Shown here: positions 55,992 to 63,037 of the stretch, one piece after another
How the letters are laid out: every line of letters starts with the position of its first letter
Numbering within the stretch: position 1 is the first letter of the stretch
Assembly: GCA_030068525.1 (NCBI GenBank)
Contig: JASJOS010000025.1
Coordinates: forward strand, 45,404-109,403
Length of the DNA: 64,000 nucleotides
Direction: 5' to 3'
Source of the DNA: Xanthocytophaga flava
GTDB lineage: Bacteria; Bacteroidota; Bacteroidia; Cytophagales; 172606-1
Made by a program: the position numbers and the translations under genes
The notes under the pieces: model-generated
The model's database searches: none
What the model was told of the DNA's origin: nothing
What the model saw: only the letters and a program-made list of their open reading frames with translations

Positions 55992-56070
55992 CCTTTCATT
56001 TCCATTCTTTTACGTGTAATAGTATATAACGTTTGGCAATTGTGTAAGTATCTTCCAAAGTATCTTCTCA
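55981..56070. repeat. two microduplications absent from copy 1 of the module
   Basis: TTCATTTCCATCCT/TTCATTTCCATTCT (55981-56008, 14 bp) and AGTATCTTCCAA/AGTATCTTCTCA (56047-56070, 12 bp). The matching positions in copy 1 (near 13785-13845) have one unit each. Confidence 0.9.
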
Positions 56071-56091
56071 CAGTATCTGTAAAATTAAAAA

Positions 56092-56121
56092 CCCCAGAGC
56101 AGATTCTCTCCTACCCTGGGG
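56092..56121 (-). terminator. intrinsic terminator after DUF6876 copy 2
   Basis: CCCCAG/CTGGGG stem with TTTTTAATTTT following on the minus strand, conserved with 13865-13894. Confidence 0.7.
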
Positions 56122-56140
56122 CTGATTGTGCCAGTCTTGG

Positions 56141-56527
56141 CTAGTACTCAGAGGGCAAGAGCAGCACCCCGTCGGTTAGCCAAAGAGTAACTTTACCGGC
56201 GGCAAAATCCGAGTAAGGGATCGACTGGAAAAACAGGTCTCTGCCATTGCCATCTGTGCAGCTGAGTACAAACCCTTTCTCTTTGCGGCTAAGGATCCAG
56301 ACTTGGAATTCTTCTCTGTTAAGGTTGCGATTCAAGCGAGCCTCAATCAAAATCCTGTCCAACAGCCAGTAACAACTGAATTTCTCGGCCAGAAACTGTA
56401 CTCCTTCGGTATAGAACAGCTTGGTCAATGGGTGCCGGTAGATGCACTGTGAGCCGGTGAATTCAGATAAAATCGTGTTCAAATCCGTTGAAGGGTTGAC
56501 CTGTGAGAAAAGATTGAATAGTGACAT
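56141..56527 (-). CDS. DUF6876 family protein, copy 2
   Basis: 128 residues, the same length as copy 1 at 13914-14300 and closely similar (MSLFNLFSQVNPSTDLNTIL against MSLFNLFSQVNISTDLNTIL). Changes are few: FVLSCTDGNGRDLF against FQLSCADGNGRDLF. The family is found on plasmids and conjugative elements; see copy 1. It sits 1.1 kb beyond the end of the CBASS operon and is separated from it by a perfect palindrome. Confidence 0.8.
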   Translation of the reverse strand: MSLFNLFSQVNPSTDLNTILSEFTGSQCIYRHPLTKLFYTEGVQFLAEKFSCYWLLDRILIEARLNRNLNREEFQVWILSRKEKGFVLSCTDGNGRDLFFQSIPYSDFAAGKVTLWLTDGVLLLPSEY

Positions 56528-56562
56528 AACCGTAAAAAGTTGAAGGTTGGGCCCGACTTCGT

Positions 56563-56738
56563 GTCAGGCGATAGCCCTTCCTCACAGGAAAAAATTGACA
56601 GGGCAAAGCCCCTCGCTTTCCAGAGCTGGAAGCGGTTTACGGTGTGATGGATAGTTGTGGGCAGGCTAAAAAGCTTCCAGGCGAAGCGTACTCTGGAAAG
56701 TGTCGGTTTTTATCCTGTATTCTTGCTTATCGCCTGAC
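56563..56738 (-). promoter_or_regulatory. 176-nt extended hairpin in the leader of DUF6876 (copy 2)
   Basis: The outer arms GTCAGGCGATAGC (56563-56575) and GCTTATCGCCTGAC (56725-56738) close the structure. Inside are ACAGGA/TCCTGT, AAAATTGACA/TGTCGGTTTT, CTTTCCAGAG (56616-56625)/CTCTGGAAAG (56691-56700) and CTGGAAGC (56626-56633)/GCTTCCAG (56673-56680). Each arm pairs in nested order, so the whole folds as one long rod with bulges. Confidence 0.75.
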
Positions 56739-57047
56739 TAGAATGTGTGATGAGTAATATTTTCGGATGCGGTTGATCTGAATCCAGAATAAACCTGTGT
56801 TTGAATAGCTGATATACAAAGAGTCTTGAAGAACTTTAATCGGCTTGCAGAAATCGTGGTTTTCAGCGGTGTCCTGGCACCTATATCAGTTGGGTGCTTA
56901 TCTAAAACATTGATTGAACAATCTTTTCCTAAATGACCATATCTTTGTTCAGATGTTTCGATGCTGTTTGAGAGAATGATACAGGTAAACTAGCTATTGA
57001 CATCTCACTTTCATCTTTTTAGTTCTGGAGACCAGTAGCCGCAGGCT

Positions 57048-57097
57048 AAGGAATGGTTGAAAGATCAGGACATGTCCTGATCTTTCAACCATTCCTT
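57048..57097. repeat. perfect 50-bp palindrome
   Basis: Two 25-bp arms with no spacer, centred on CATG at 57071-57074 (AAGGAATGGTTGAAAGATC... on the left). Found between the DUF6876 leader and the CBASS operon end. It may be a bidirectional terminator, since TTTCT follows on the plus strand. Confidence 0.85.
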
Positions 57098-57365
57098 TCT
57101 ACTCGTTTGTTTATCAACTAGCATCGGCAGATAAGTAAACCAGTTCCATTTTCAGGAAGCTTGTAGAGATGTATTAATTGAATGTCCTCTTTGATTGGGA
57201 TTTAGCTTTGACTTTGTAGTCGATGTCATTTGCAGATCGATCAATAAGCAATTACAACCTGATATCAGCCTCTAAAGGAAAGACATATTGAACTTAATTT
57301 TCAATAGGGTTCTCTAACTCCCAACCTAGTTGCTATATGTGATTGTATTTTGTACTCATTTTTTC

Positions 57366-57398
57366 TTTGAGCCTAAAAGCAATTCATTTAGGCTCAAA
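57366..57398. terminator. 12-bp inverted repeat after the tiny basic gene
   Basis: TTTGAGCCTAAA (57366-57377) and TTTAGGCTCAAA (57387-57398) form a perfect stem with a 9-nt loop, starting about 9 bp past the stop of the 46-residue gene. There is no T-tract on the minus strand, so its terminator role is uncertain. Confidence 0.5.
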
Positions 57399-57406
57399 TA
57401 GGTAAA

Positions 57407-57547
57407 CTAATCATTGGGCGTATGTTTGTGTGGTTTCAAAGGAGGATATTTATCCTTTTTTTCCGGAGTTACTCGTCTTCGCTTATCTAAAGACCCATCA
57501 TCTTTTTTAGGCTTGGGACCTGGTTTAATTGCGTGTGCCTGTCTCAT
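57407..57547 (-). CDS. tiny basic conserved protein, copy 2 (46 aa), last gene of the CBASS run
   Basis: Product MRQAHAIKPGPKPKKDDGSL, then DKRRRVTPEKKDKYPPLKPH and KHTPND. It is a clear paralogue of the gene at 23905-24051 with 30 or more identical residues and different codons. It lies 98 bp downstream of the caspase-like gene on the same strand and ends at a hairpin. I know no family or function. It is basic and proline-rich and lacks membrane segments. Confidence 0.75.
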   Translation of the reverse strand: MRQAHAIKPGPKPKKDDGSLDKRRRVTPEKKDKYPPLKPHKHTPND

Positions 57548-57645
57548 ATTTTTTGTTTTTAAAGTTAATAGAACAACTTTTATATGAATTAAAAATTAGG
57601 ATATTCCAGTAATTTTTAAGCTTCTTTGATTATTTTGGCTTTAGG

Positions 57646-58494
57646 TTATCGATCTTTTGCGATTTGATTAATAGCCCAGAAAACACCTGATACGGCGATT
57701 AAACCTAGTATAAATTCTTTCCAATTTATATCAGATGTTGGCTCAACAATATGTTTTGCCATGCTACTTTTTACTGCAAAAGGCAATTGCAACAATCGTC
57801 CATCACTTACTAGCTGGGGTACTTGTGAGTACTTTTCCATCAACTTCGACGCAACTCTATGGACATCAGCTATAGTGATGATATCTTTATTTGTGTGCTT
57901 GTTTAAAAGTGAAACTGCACGTAAGACACTATTAGAAAATACACCACCTCTTCCATCATCCGTTGCGGTTGTACCTAATTGGGTTGCATACCATACCAAA
58001 TACCCTGGCATAAACTTGCTTAAACAATTATTGTAGATGGTTCGTGCTTTTACAAGCTGCTCACCCGTTGAGGAACTTTCCCAAATGCCACTTACACCGG
58101 AAAAATTTGAGAAATCCTCTACATCACGGCACGCATCTATTATGGTCAACTGCCTTTTAGCCGAAGATTGAAATTGCGTAATATTGAGCTCCTCCGCTTG
58201 GTTTAATTGAACACTCTGCCACTGGGATACTCCTGTAGCTTGCGTTTTACCATGTCCCGAGAAATAAACAAACGCATAATCATATTGCTTTAGGGCAATT
58301 AAATACCTGAGCACATCCCTTTTTGTGGGATTCAGGGGAAAAGTTACAATTTCCTCTTTTTGCCATCCTCCCCCTATTGGGGAAAGGAGAAATGATTCGA
58401 AGTTTTGTATGTCGCCACTAACACCTGATAAATAGTTCGATCCTTTCACAAGCGGACTTCCAATCAAAAGGGCTATCTTTTGCATAATCATCAC
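57646..58494 (-). CDS. caspase-like (C14) protease with C-terminal membrane helix, CBASS-linked
   Basis: 282 residues. Catalytic His81 is in VYFSGHG and Cys122 in IIDACRD, the two key motifs of caspase-fold peptidases, with a following DDGRGGVFSNSVLRAV segment. The last ~25 residues (FILGLIAVSGVFWAINQIA) form one membrane helix. Other CBASS effectors are nucleases, TM proteins, phospholipases or NADases; a membrane-tethered caspase-like protease is unusual here. It starts 55 bp after the E2 gene, same strand, and there is no promoter between. It may be an extra effector or a regulator. Confidence 0.85.
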   Translation of the reverse strand: MMIMQKIALLIGSPLVKGSNYLSGVSGDIQNFESFLLSPIGGGWQKEEIVTFPLNPTKRDVLRYLIALKQYDYAFVYFSGHGKTQATGVSQWQSVQLNQAEELNITQFQSSAKRQLTIIDACRDVEDFSNFSGVSGIWESSSTGEQLVKARTIYNNCLSKFMPGYLVWYATQLGTTATDDGRGGVFSNSVLRAVSLLNKHTNKDIITIADVHRVASKLMEKYSQVPQLVSDGRLLQLPFAVKSSMAKHIVEPTSDINWKEFILGLIAVSGVFWAINQIAKDR

Positions 58495-58548
58495 TATTTA
58501 GTTTTTACTTGTCATATATTCTCTCTAGGTTCTGGGATAAAAACCAAT

Positions 58549-59271
58549 TTAAGTTGACCCCTTACCTTCGAAATCATCTTCAGTATCCACATCGATAGGT
58601 TTCATTCCCGGATTCAGCCTATAATAATTAATAATAGAGTAATATTCCATCAATTGTGATCTTTTTATCAAGCTCGCGTGTTCTATTGCTTTCCAATGGC
58701 ACTTTCCATACAAAAATTTATTTTCACCACATAAACATTTCCCATTCAAGGGTAACTCCATTCTTTCAATTGCAATAATCAGGCATCGGAGTAACACATC
58801 AAGCTTATCAGTAGTAAAAAGCTGGCAGAAAAATTCAACAATACTGTAACTACCATGGCTATACTCCCCATTTGCCCACTTGTTTTCACTTTGAAAATAG
58901 ATCTGATTGGCAAAAAACGGAACCACATACTCGTCCAAAAATTCGATCATTCGTATTCCTCTCTGACCGATTAGAATTTCATTGGGCCGGGCAGTAAGAC
59001 AAGCCTGGCCTTTCGGATACATATGTCGATCGGCAATGCGGGGTATTATCCCACTGATTTCATAAACCTCGGGCAGCTGATTTGGATAGTTAGGCGGCAC
59101 AGGAATCATAATCAGAAACTCGCCCCATTTCACCTTTTTCGTATCGAAAATTTCAATCCTGCCACTAATCTTATAAGGCCAATCATTTACATAATGAACC
59201 TGAAGATCAGGATACTTGGACATTACTTGTCTTAAATCCTGATTCAAGTGTATCAACCTTCTATCTGTCAT
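58549..59271 (-). CDS. CBASS E2-only protein (type II-short Cap2-like)
   Basis: 240 residues from ATG 59271 (MTDRRLIHLNQDLRQV); the upstream ATG at 59313 would overlap the CD-NTase gene by 53 bp. An E2 fold is visible: LIMIPVPPNYPNQLPEVYEI then the active-site Cys in YPKGQACLTARP (near residue 91). The C-terminal part has CLCGENKFLYGKCHWK, a C-x-C-x8-C-x-H arrangement like a SEC-C-type zinc motif. No E1 or JAB gene is present, so this matches the short type II CBASS layout, where an E2 alone modifies the CD-NTase. Confidence 0.85.
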   Translation of the reverse strand: MTDRRLIHLNQDLRQVMSKYPDLQVHYVNDWPYKISGRIEIFDTKKVKWGEFLIMIPVPPNYPNQLPEVYEISGIIPRIADRHMYPKGQACLTARPNEILIGQRGIRMIEFLDEYVVPFFANQIYFQSENKWANGEYSHGSYSIVEFFCQLFTTDKLDVLLRCLIIAIERMELPLNGKCLCGENKFLYGKCHWKAIEHASLIKRSQLMEYYSIINYYRLNPGMKPIDVDTEDDFEGKGST

Positions 59272-60553
59272 AATAAGGTTTTGATTTACCGGCAATCGGC
59301 TTGAGGTTTTCAATATCTTTCACAGGTTCATTTATCCTTTCTGTGATGATCTTGTTTGCTGTATTGGTATTAACACCAGCAGTGTTTGTTATGATATTCA
59401 CGTTATTGATACTGGTGGCAATGCCTAATGATTGAAGGGCTAGATTTACTGACCGGGAACCAAACCTGTCTTTCGACAATTCGAATACTTGTTCATTCGT
59501 TTGCTCGGTTAACAATTGCTGGTAATCCTTCTTAAATGACTGATGCCAGTGGAAAAATTTTTTAGCCCGTTCTTGTTTATCCTCCTGGCTATTCCATTTG
59601 TCAGCAAAATTTTCCAGTGGATTCACTGGGTTTTTAAGAGTCCAATGCCCCTGTGTGTTATCAATGAAAGTTGGCATTAAATCAATCATCTGGCCAATAA
59701 TGTCCACGAAAAGCAGAGAATTCGGATTACGCATTACGCTCTCATATGCCTTTGCTGCCAGGGTAGTCAGAATAACGGAGGTTGGCTTTTTCTCATCACC
59801 ATCAAACATTATATCGCGATGGCGTTTCATAAGCTGAATACCTCTTTGAAGAGGAGTTCTGACTTTATAGTCCGGCACCTGCTCAATCTTTTCCAGCAAC
59901 AGTTCCTTTTGCAGCTTCATTCGAATCTGCTCGGCTTCTTTCTTCATAATTTCCAAAAACCAAAGCGCGTAGCCTTCCGTATTGCTTTTAGGCCAGTGTT
60001 CTTGGAAGGCCTTTCTGTTGAAAAAGGCATGTTGAGTGTCCGTGATGACAATGGCATGCTGAGCCAGTTCAACCGGAACGTTTAAATCCAGTAGCCACTG
60101 ATGCGGATCACTGATGGCGGGAACGATATCCAAATGGAAACGAGAATCTTCCGAATAATGAAGCCGCAAGCATCTGCGATGCTCCTCTTCCAACATTCGT
60201 TTGTAATTCGCATCCTGGCAAAGTCTTTCCTTCAGCAAGGAGCGAAGTTCAGATTGTGTAGCCGGAAAAGAATAGGATAATTTACAAGTCAGATCAATGT
60301 CAAACTCTTCGCTTTCAATCACAGGTCGAGTACTGGTGCCGATACGGATCGACCCTTGTGGAATTACATGTGGACGATAAGGAGCCAGAAGTGTACCTGG
60401 TTGCGACAGAAACTCTCCTACCGCCTGATACCTTTCTTTGGCTTTTTTGTGTTGATCTTCCGTTAAATCCAGCGAATCGGCTAACTTTTCTAAAAAGTTG
60501 CTCCGCTGCTTTTTCATTTCAAGCAATAATGTCGTTGACATGGTTTTACTCAA
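59261..60553 (-). CDS. CBASS CD-NTase (cyclic oligonucleotide synthase)
   Basis: 430 residues. The nucleotidyltransferase active site is QGSIRIGT (GS at 67-68), EEFDIDL (Asp85, Asp87) and LDIVPA (Asp142). These match CD-NTases that make second-messenger cyclic di- or trinucleotides on phage infection. The next gene encodes the effector that senses such a molecule. The C-terminal tail is flexible (ENLKPIAGKSKPYYDR), and in type II systems this tail is what E2 modification acts on. An inner start at 60541 would remove the 8-bp overlap with cap5. Clade is not assigned. Confidence 0.93.
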   Translation of the reverse strand: MSKTMSTTLLLEMKKQRSNFLEKLADSLDLTEDQHKKAKERYQAVGEFLSQPGTLLAPYRPHVIPQGSIRIGTSTRPVIESEEFDIDLTCKLSYSFPATQSELRSLLKERLCQDANYKRMLEEEHRRCLRLHYSEDSRFHLDIVPAISDPHQWLLDLNVPVELAQHAIVITDTQHAFFNRKAFQEHWPKSNTEGYALWFLEIMKKEAEQIRMKLQKELLLEKIEQVPDYKVRTPLQRGIQLMKRHRDIMFDGDEKKPTSVILTTLAAKAYESVMRNPNSLLFVDIIGQMIDLMPTFIDNTQGHWTLKNPVNPLENFADKWNSQEDKQERAKKFFHWHQSFKKDYQQLLTEQTNEQVFELSKDRFGSRSVNLALQSLGIATSINNVNIITNTAGVNTNTANKIITERINEPVKDIENLKPIAGKSKPYYDR

Positions 60554-61670
60554 TTTCTATGGTTTTGATAAATGATTTTAACTTATTGTTCTGATCATAG
60601 ATGACCAGCTGCATATCGGCTTTGGGTTGGCGAATCCGACCAAGTTCAATAGCTGTCGCAATTGGCATAGCCGGGAAAATGTGAAGCTGTTTATTTTGTC
60701 CATGCGTGGCCTTGATCCGATCAAAGGCCTGACGCATCAGAATACGAAAGTCAGCCAAAAGTCTTTTGGTTTTCAGAAAGTCATTATTGGGCTCTTGATG
60801 CGTGATGGTCCATATACTCACTTTCGACCCTAGGACTTGTTCGATTCGATCCGGGGTAACGGTGGCGCTCAGCGAAAGGTTTAAAACAGGAATGCCCTCA
60901 AAGTCTGCCGGCTCGATCAATCTCATCTGCTCACCCCTGTCACCGGATTGCCATTGCCAACTTGCCGGCTCGCGATGCCTTTGGTAGACATCCGCCGGAT
61001 AAATATCCGAAATAAGACTTCCTAGTTTGATTAGCAATGGCATTGGTGCCATGGCGAATATGGAGTAGTGTTGCACTTTATCTGCTCCTTTCAAAGGTTC
61101 AACTCTTCTTTCAAACATTCTTACCAGTTGTTGTTGGTGAAAATCCCAATACTCGGGTTGATGATTTTCCAGCGTCCCGTTCGTAATTCCCAGTTCAATG
61201 GCATGGTTTTCTGACGGAAAACGGTCCGGCAGTAGTGCCAGCGATGCATCATTGAAAGTAAGTGGAGTTTGATGGGTTCCGATGTTGGCACCAAACAGGA
61301 TTAGGTGTGTCTGCTGGCTTGGCATCAGGGAGGTAAGCAGTTCGATCCTTCTTTCATTGTCCTGCTTCATTTGTATTAATCTTGGAGCAGGATGCTGATC
61401 TTTCTCATGAACATCGATCTTCCGGTGGTGCTCATCGCACATGAGCATCAAGTTTGAAATATCTTTGGCCAGCCGTTCCGATGTTCCCTTTTCATAGCGG
61501 GCACTCCCAGGCATCTCACCATAAATATGCGCGATGTACGCGGTATTGAATTCAACCTTGGTAAGAGAGTCCAAATAGAGTTGTCGTCCGCATGATTCGT
61601 ACTGGCAACGCCCGGCGGCTTTCCCCCACAGCCTGAATTTAACTGATTCTGGTATATTGGTTACAGACAT
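60546..61670 (-). CDS. cap5: CBASS effector: HNH endonuclease-SAVED fusion (Cap5)
   Basis: 374 residues. The N-terminal HNH/treble-clef part (about 15-95) has CQYESCGRQL, HIYGEMPGS and MLMCDEHHRKID, giving the CxxxxC...H...C--HH zinc/HNH pattern. The rest (about 150-374) is a SAVED domain, which binds cyclic oligonucleotides. Cap5 proteins are switched on by the CD-NTase product and degrade DNA, killing the infected cell. It is the first gene of the operon; its 3' end overlaps the CD-NTase start by 8 bp. The start is 113 bp from a perfect 26-bp inverted repeat. Confidence 0.92.
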   Translation of the reverse strand: MSVTNIPESVKFRLWGKAAGRCQYESCGRQLYLDSLTKVEFNTAYIAHIYGEMPGSARYEKGTSERLAKDISNLMLMCDEHHRKIDVHEKDQHPAPRLIQMKQDNERRIELLTSLMPSQQTHLILFGANIGTHQTPLTFNDASLALLPDRFPSENHAIELGITNGTLENHQPEYWDFHQQQLVRMFERRVEPLKGADKVQHYSIFAMAPMPLLIKLGSLISDIYPADVYQRHREPASWQWQSGDRGEQMRLIEPADFEGIPVLNLSLSATVTPDRIEQVLGSKVSIWTITHQEPNNDFLKTKRLLADFRILMRQAFDRIKATHGQNKQLHIFPAMPIATAIELGRIRQPKADMQLVIYDQNNKLKSFIKTIEIE

Positions 61671-61782
61671 AATGAAAATGTGTATTTTTTCTTCTTAGTA
61701 TTTTATATTTTGCTTTCTACTCTGCCTCAACAGCGATCCTGGTCTTGAAAAAGGCTTTACATACGAGCTACAATTGCCCCTA

Positions 61783-61839
61783 AATACAATACTGTCAAGC
61801 GTGACAAACACCATTTGTCACGCTTGACAGTATTGTATT
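61783..61839. promoter_or_regulatory. perfect 26-bp inverted repeat between CBASS and sigma-factor genes
   Basis: Arms 61783-61808 and 61814-61839 are exact reverse complements around CACCA. The right arm ends inside a promoter region for the sigma gene. It may be an operator or, as DNA, a cruciform. Confidence 0.9.
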
Positions 61840-61852
61840 CATAATAGGTTTG
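61824..61852 (+). promoter_or_regulatory. promoter of the sigma-factor operon
   Basis: TTG (61824-61826), 18 bp, TAGGTTTG (61845-61852): a near-ideal -33 / -7 pair for Bacteroidota. The -33 lies in the right arm of the inverted repeat, so a protein bound there would block it. ATG follows 24 bp after the -7. Confidence 0.65.
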
Positions 61853-61875
61853 AAATGAAACGCTCCAACTAACCG

Positions 61876-62583
61876 ATGAAGAACCTGACTACACCTACCT
61901 CTCAATCTTCGCATTCATCCACCCAAAGCATACCAACCCAACAGGCGTCTGGAAAAATTCAGACCAGTGACCTTGATCTACTCTATCAGATAATGGACAA
62001 GGAGGAAAATCCGGCTGTCGCTAAAACTGCCTTCAATGAATTTGTAAATCGGTTTGGGAAGTATCTTTACAGCCAATGCTATCAGGCTTGTCAAGGTTTA
62101 GCCGATGCACAAGAGCTTGCTTGCGATTTAACGCAAGACGTGTTCTTGAAAATATGGCTTGACCCATCCACTTTTAATGAGGACGGAATTACCGATCCAG
62201 TAAGGCTTCGAAAGCGGATCAAAGCCTGGCTTAGCCGTATTGCCAGAAACAGATTCAATGATTACTTTGATGAGTTTAGAATTGGTGGTGTCGAATACCT
62301 GGACGAAAAACAGATGGAACAATTAACCGAGCCTGAGCATGTTTTCTTTGAAAGAATCCCCAGTGAAAAGATTGAAAAAGCACTGGCCACTCTTTCTGCT
62401 CGTTCACTTGATATTTTAAGAACCTATATGGAATATGGAGACATTGATAACCCTAAAGCGCATTTGCCGGATAAACAGCTTAAGATTTTGACCGAGCGCT
62501 ATCAGACCTCGTCGGACAATGTACGTCAGATCAAACACAGGGCCATCAAATCACTCAAAGAATATTTTCAGAAAAACCCTTGA
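61876..62583 (+). CDS. ECF-type RNA polymerase sigma factor
   Basis: 235 residues. A Ser/Thr/Gln-rich N-terminal stretch (about 1-30) precedes region 2 (FNEFVNRFGKYLYSQCYQ, then ELACDLTQDVFLKIWLDP, about 55-110) and region 4 (ARSLDILRTYMEYGDID, YQTSSDNVRQIKHRAIKSLK, about 175-230). The DLTQDVFLKIW helix is the -10-binding part. It is divergent from the CBASS operon and followed, same strand, by a small acidic protein and an ImmA peptidase. It may direct polymerase to CBASS promoters. Regulation by cleavage of a bound inhibitor is suggested. Confidence 0.85.
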   Translation: MKNLTTPTSQSSHSSTQSIPTQQASGKIQTSDLDLLYQIMDKEENPAVAKTAFNEFVNRFGKYLYSQCYQACQGLADAQELACDLTQDVFLKIWLDPSTFNEDGITDPVRLRKRIKAWLSRIARNRFNDYFDEFRIGGVEYLDEKQMEQLTEPEHVFFERIPSEKIEKALATLSARSLDILRTYMEYGDIDNPKAHLPDKQLKILTERYQTSSDNVRQIKHRAIKSLKEYFQKNP

Positions 62584-62629
62584 ATTCATAAACTCTCCAT
62601 TATTGTGTTAAACGCAAATACTAAAAGAC

Positions 62630-62980
62630 ATGAATCTTGATCTAGACGATGAACAATTTGAGAAGCAACTGGGAAAAACCTTGAGAAACAGGGGTTTTCT
62701 GTTCGCTACCAATGAAGACGAGGTGGACGCCTTTGAATCCCGTATGGAGAAAGAGAATATTCAGATCCCCGATCAGGTTTTTGATATTGAGATGATCTTG
62801 AGTAAACGTACCAAAGGCAAACTTAAAAGGTTAGAAGCCCATGATTCGGAAATTCAACAGAATCTGGCTCAGGCTGCCAGGGAAGGAAAGTCAATTGATG
62901 AACAAACAGCAAAAAAGATGCAGCAGGATCGCGATAACGCACAAAAGCTTGACAACTCGCCAAATAAGGATACCATTTAA
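62630..62980 (+). CDS. small acidic protein between sigma factor and ImmA (possible anti-sigma)
   Basis: 116 residues, acidic, predicted helical, no membrane segment (MNLDLDDEQFEKQLGKTLRN, FATNEDEVDAFESRMEKENI). No family recognised. The middle IQIPDQVFDIEMILSKRTKG resembles a segment that could be a protease site or sigma contact. It starts about 45 bp after the sigma gene and 55 bp before the peptidase gene, on the same strand, so the three form one operon. By position it may be a soluble anti-sigma factor cut by the peptidase. Confidence 0.5.
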   Translation: MNLDLDDEQFEKQLGKTLRNRGFLFATNEDEVDAFESRMEKENIQIPDQVFDIEMILSKRTKGKLKRLEAHDSEIQQNLAQAAREGKSIDEQTAKKMQQDRDNAQKLDNSPNKDTI

Positions 62981-63037
62981 TTCCCTTTCCGGTTCTACGA
63001 GTTTATAGAATATTATTCTCTTTATTTAGAACATGTA

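Noticed and set aside
57366..57398. Hairpin after the tiny basic gene considered a firm terminator
   Set aside because: The stem is perfect but no T-tract follows on the minus strand, so it is listed with moderate confidence only.
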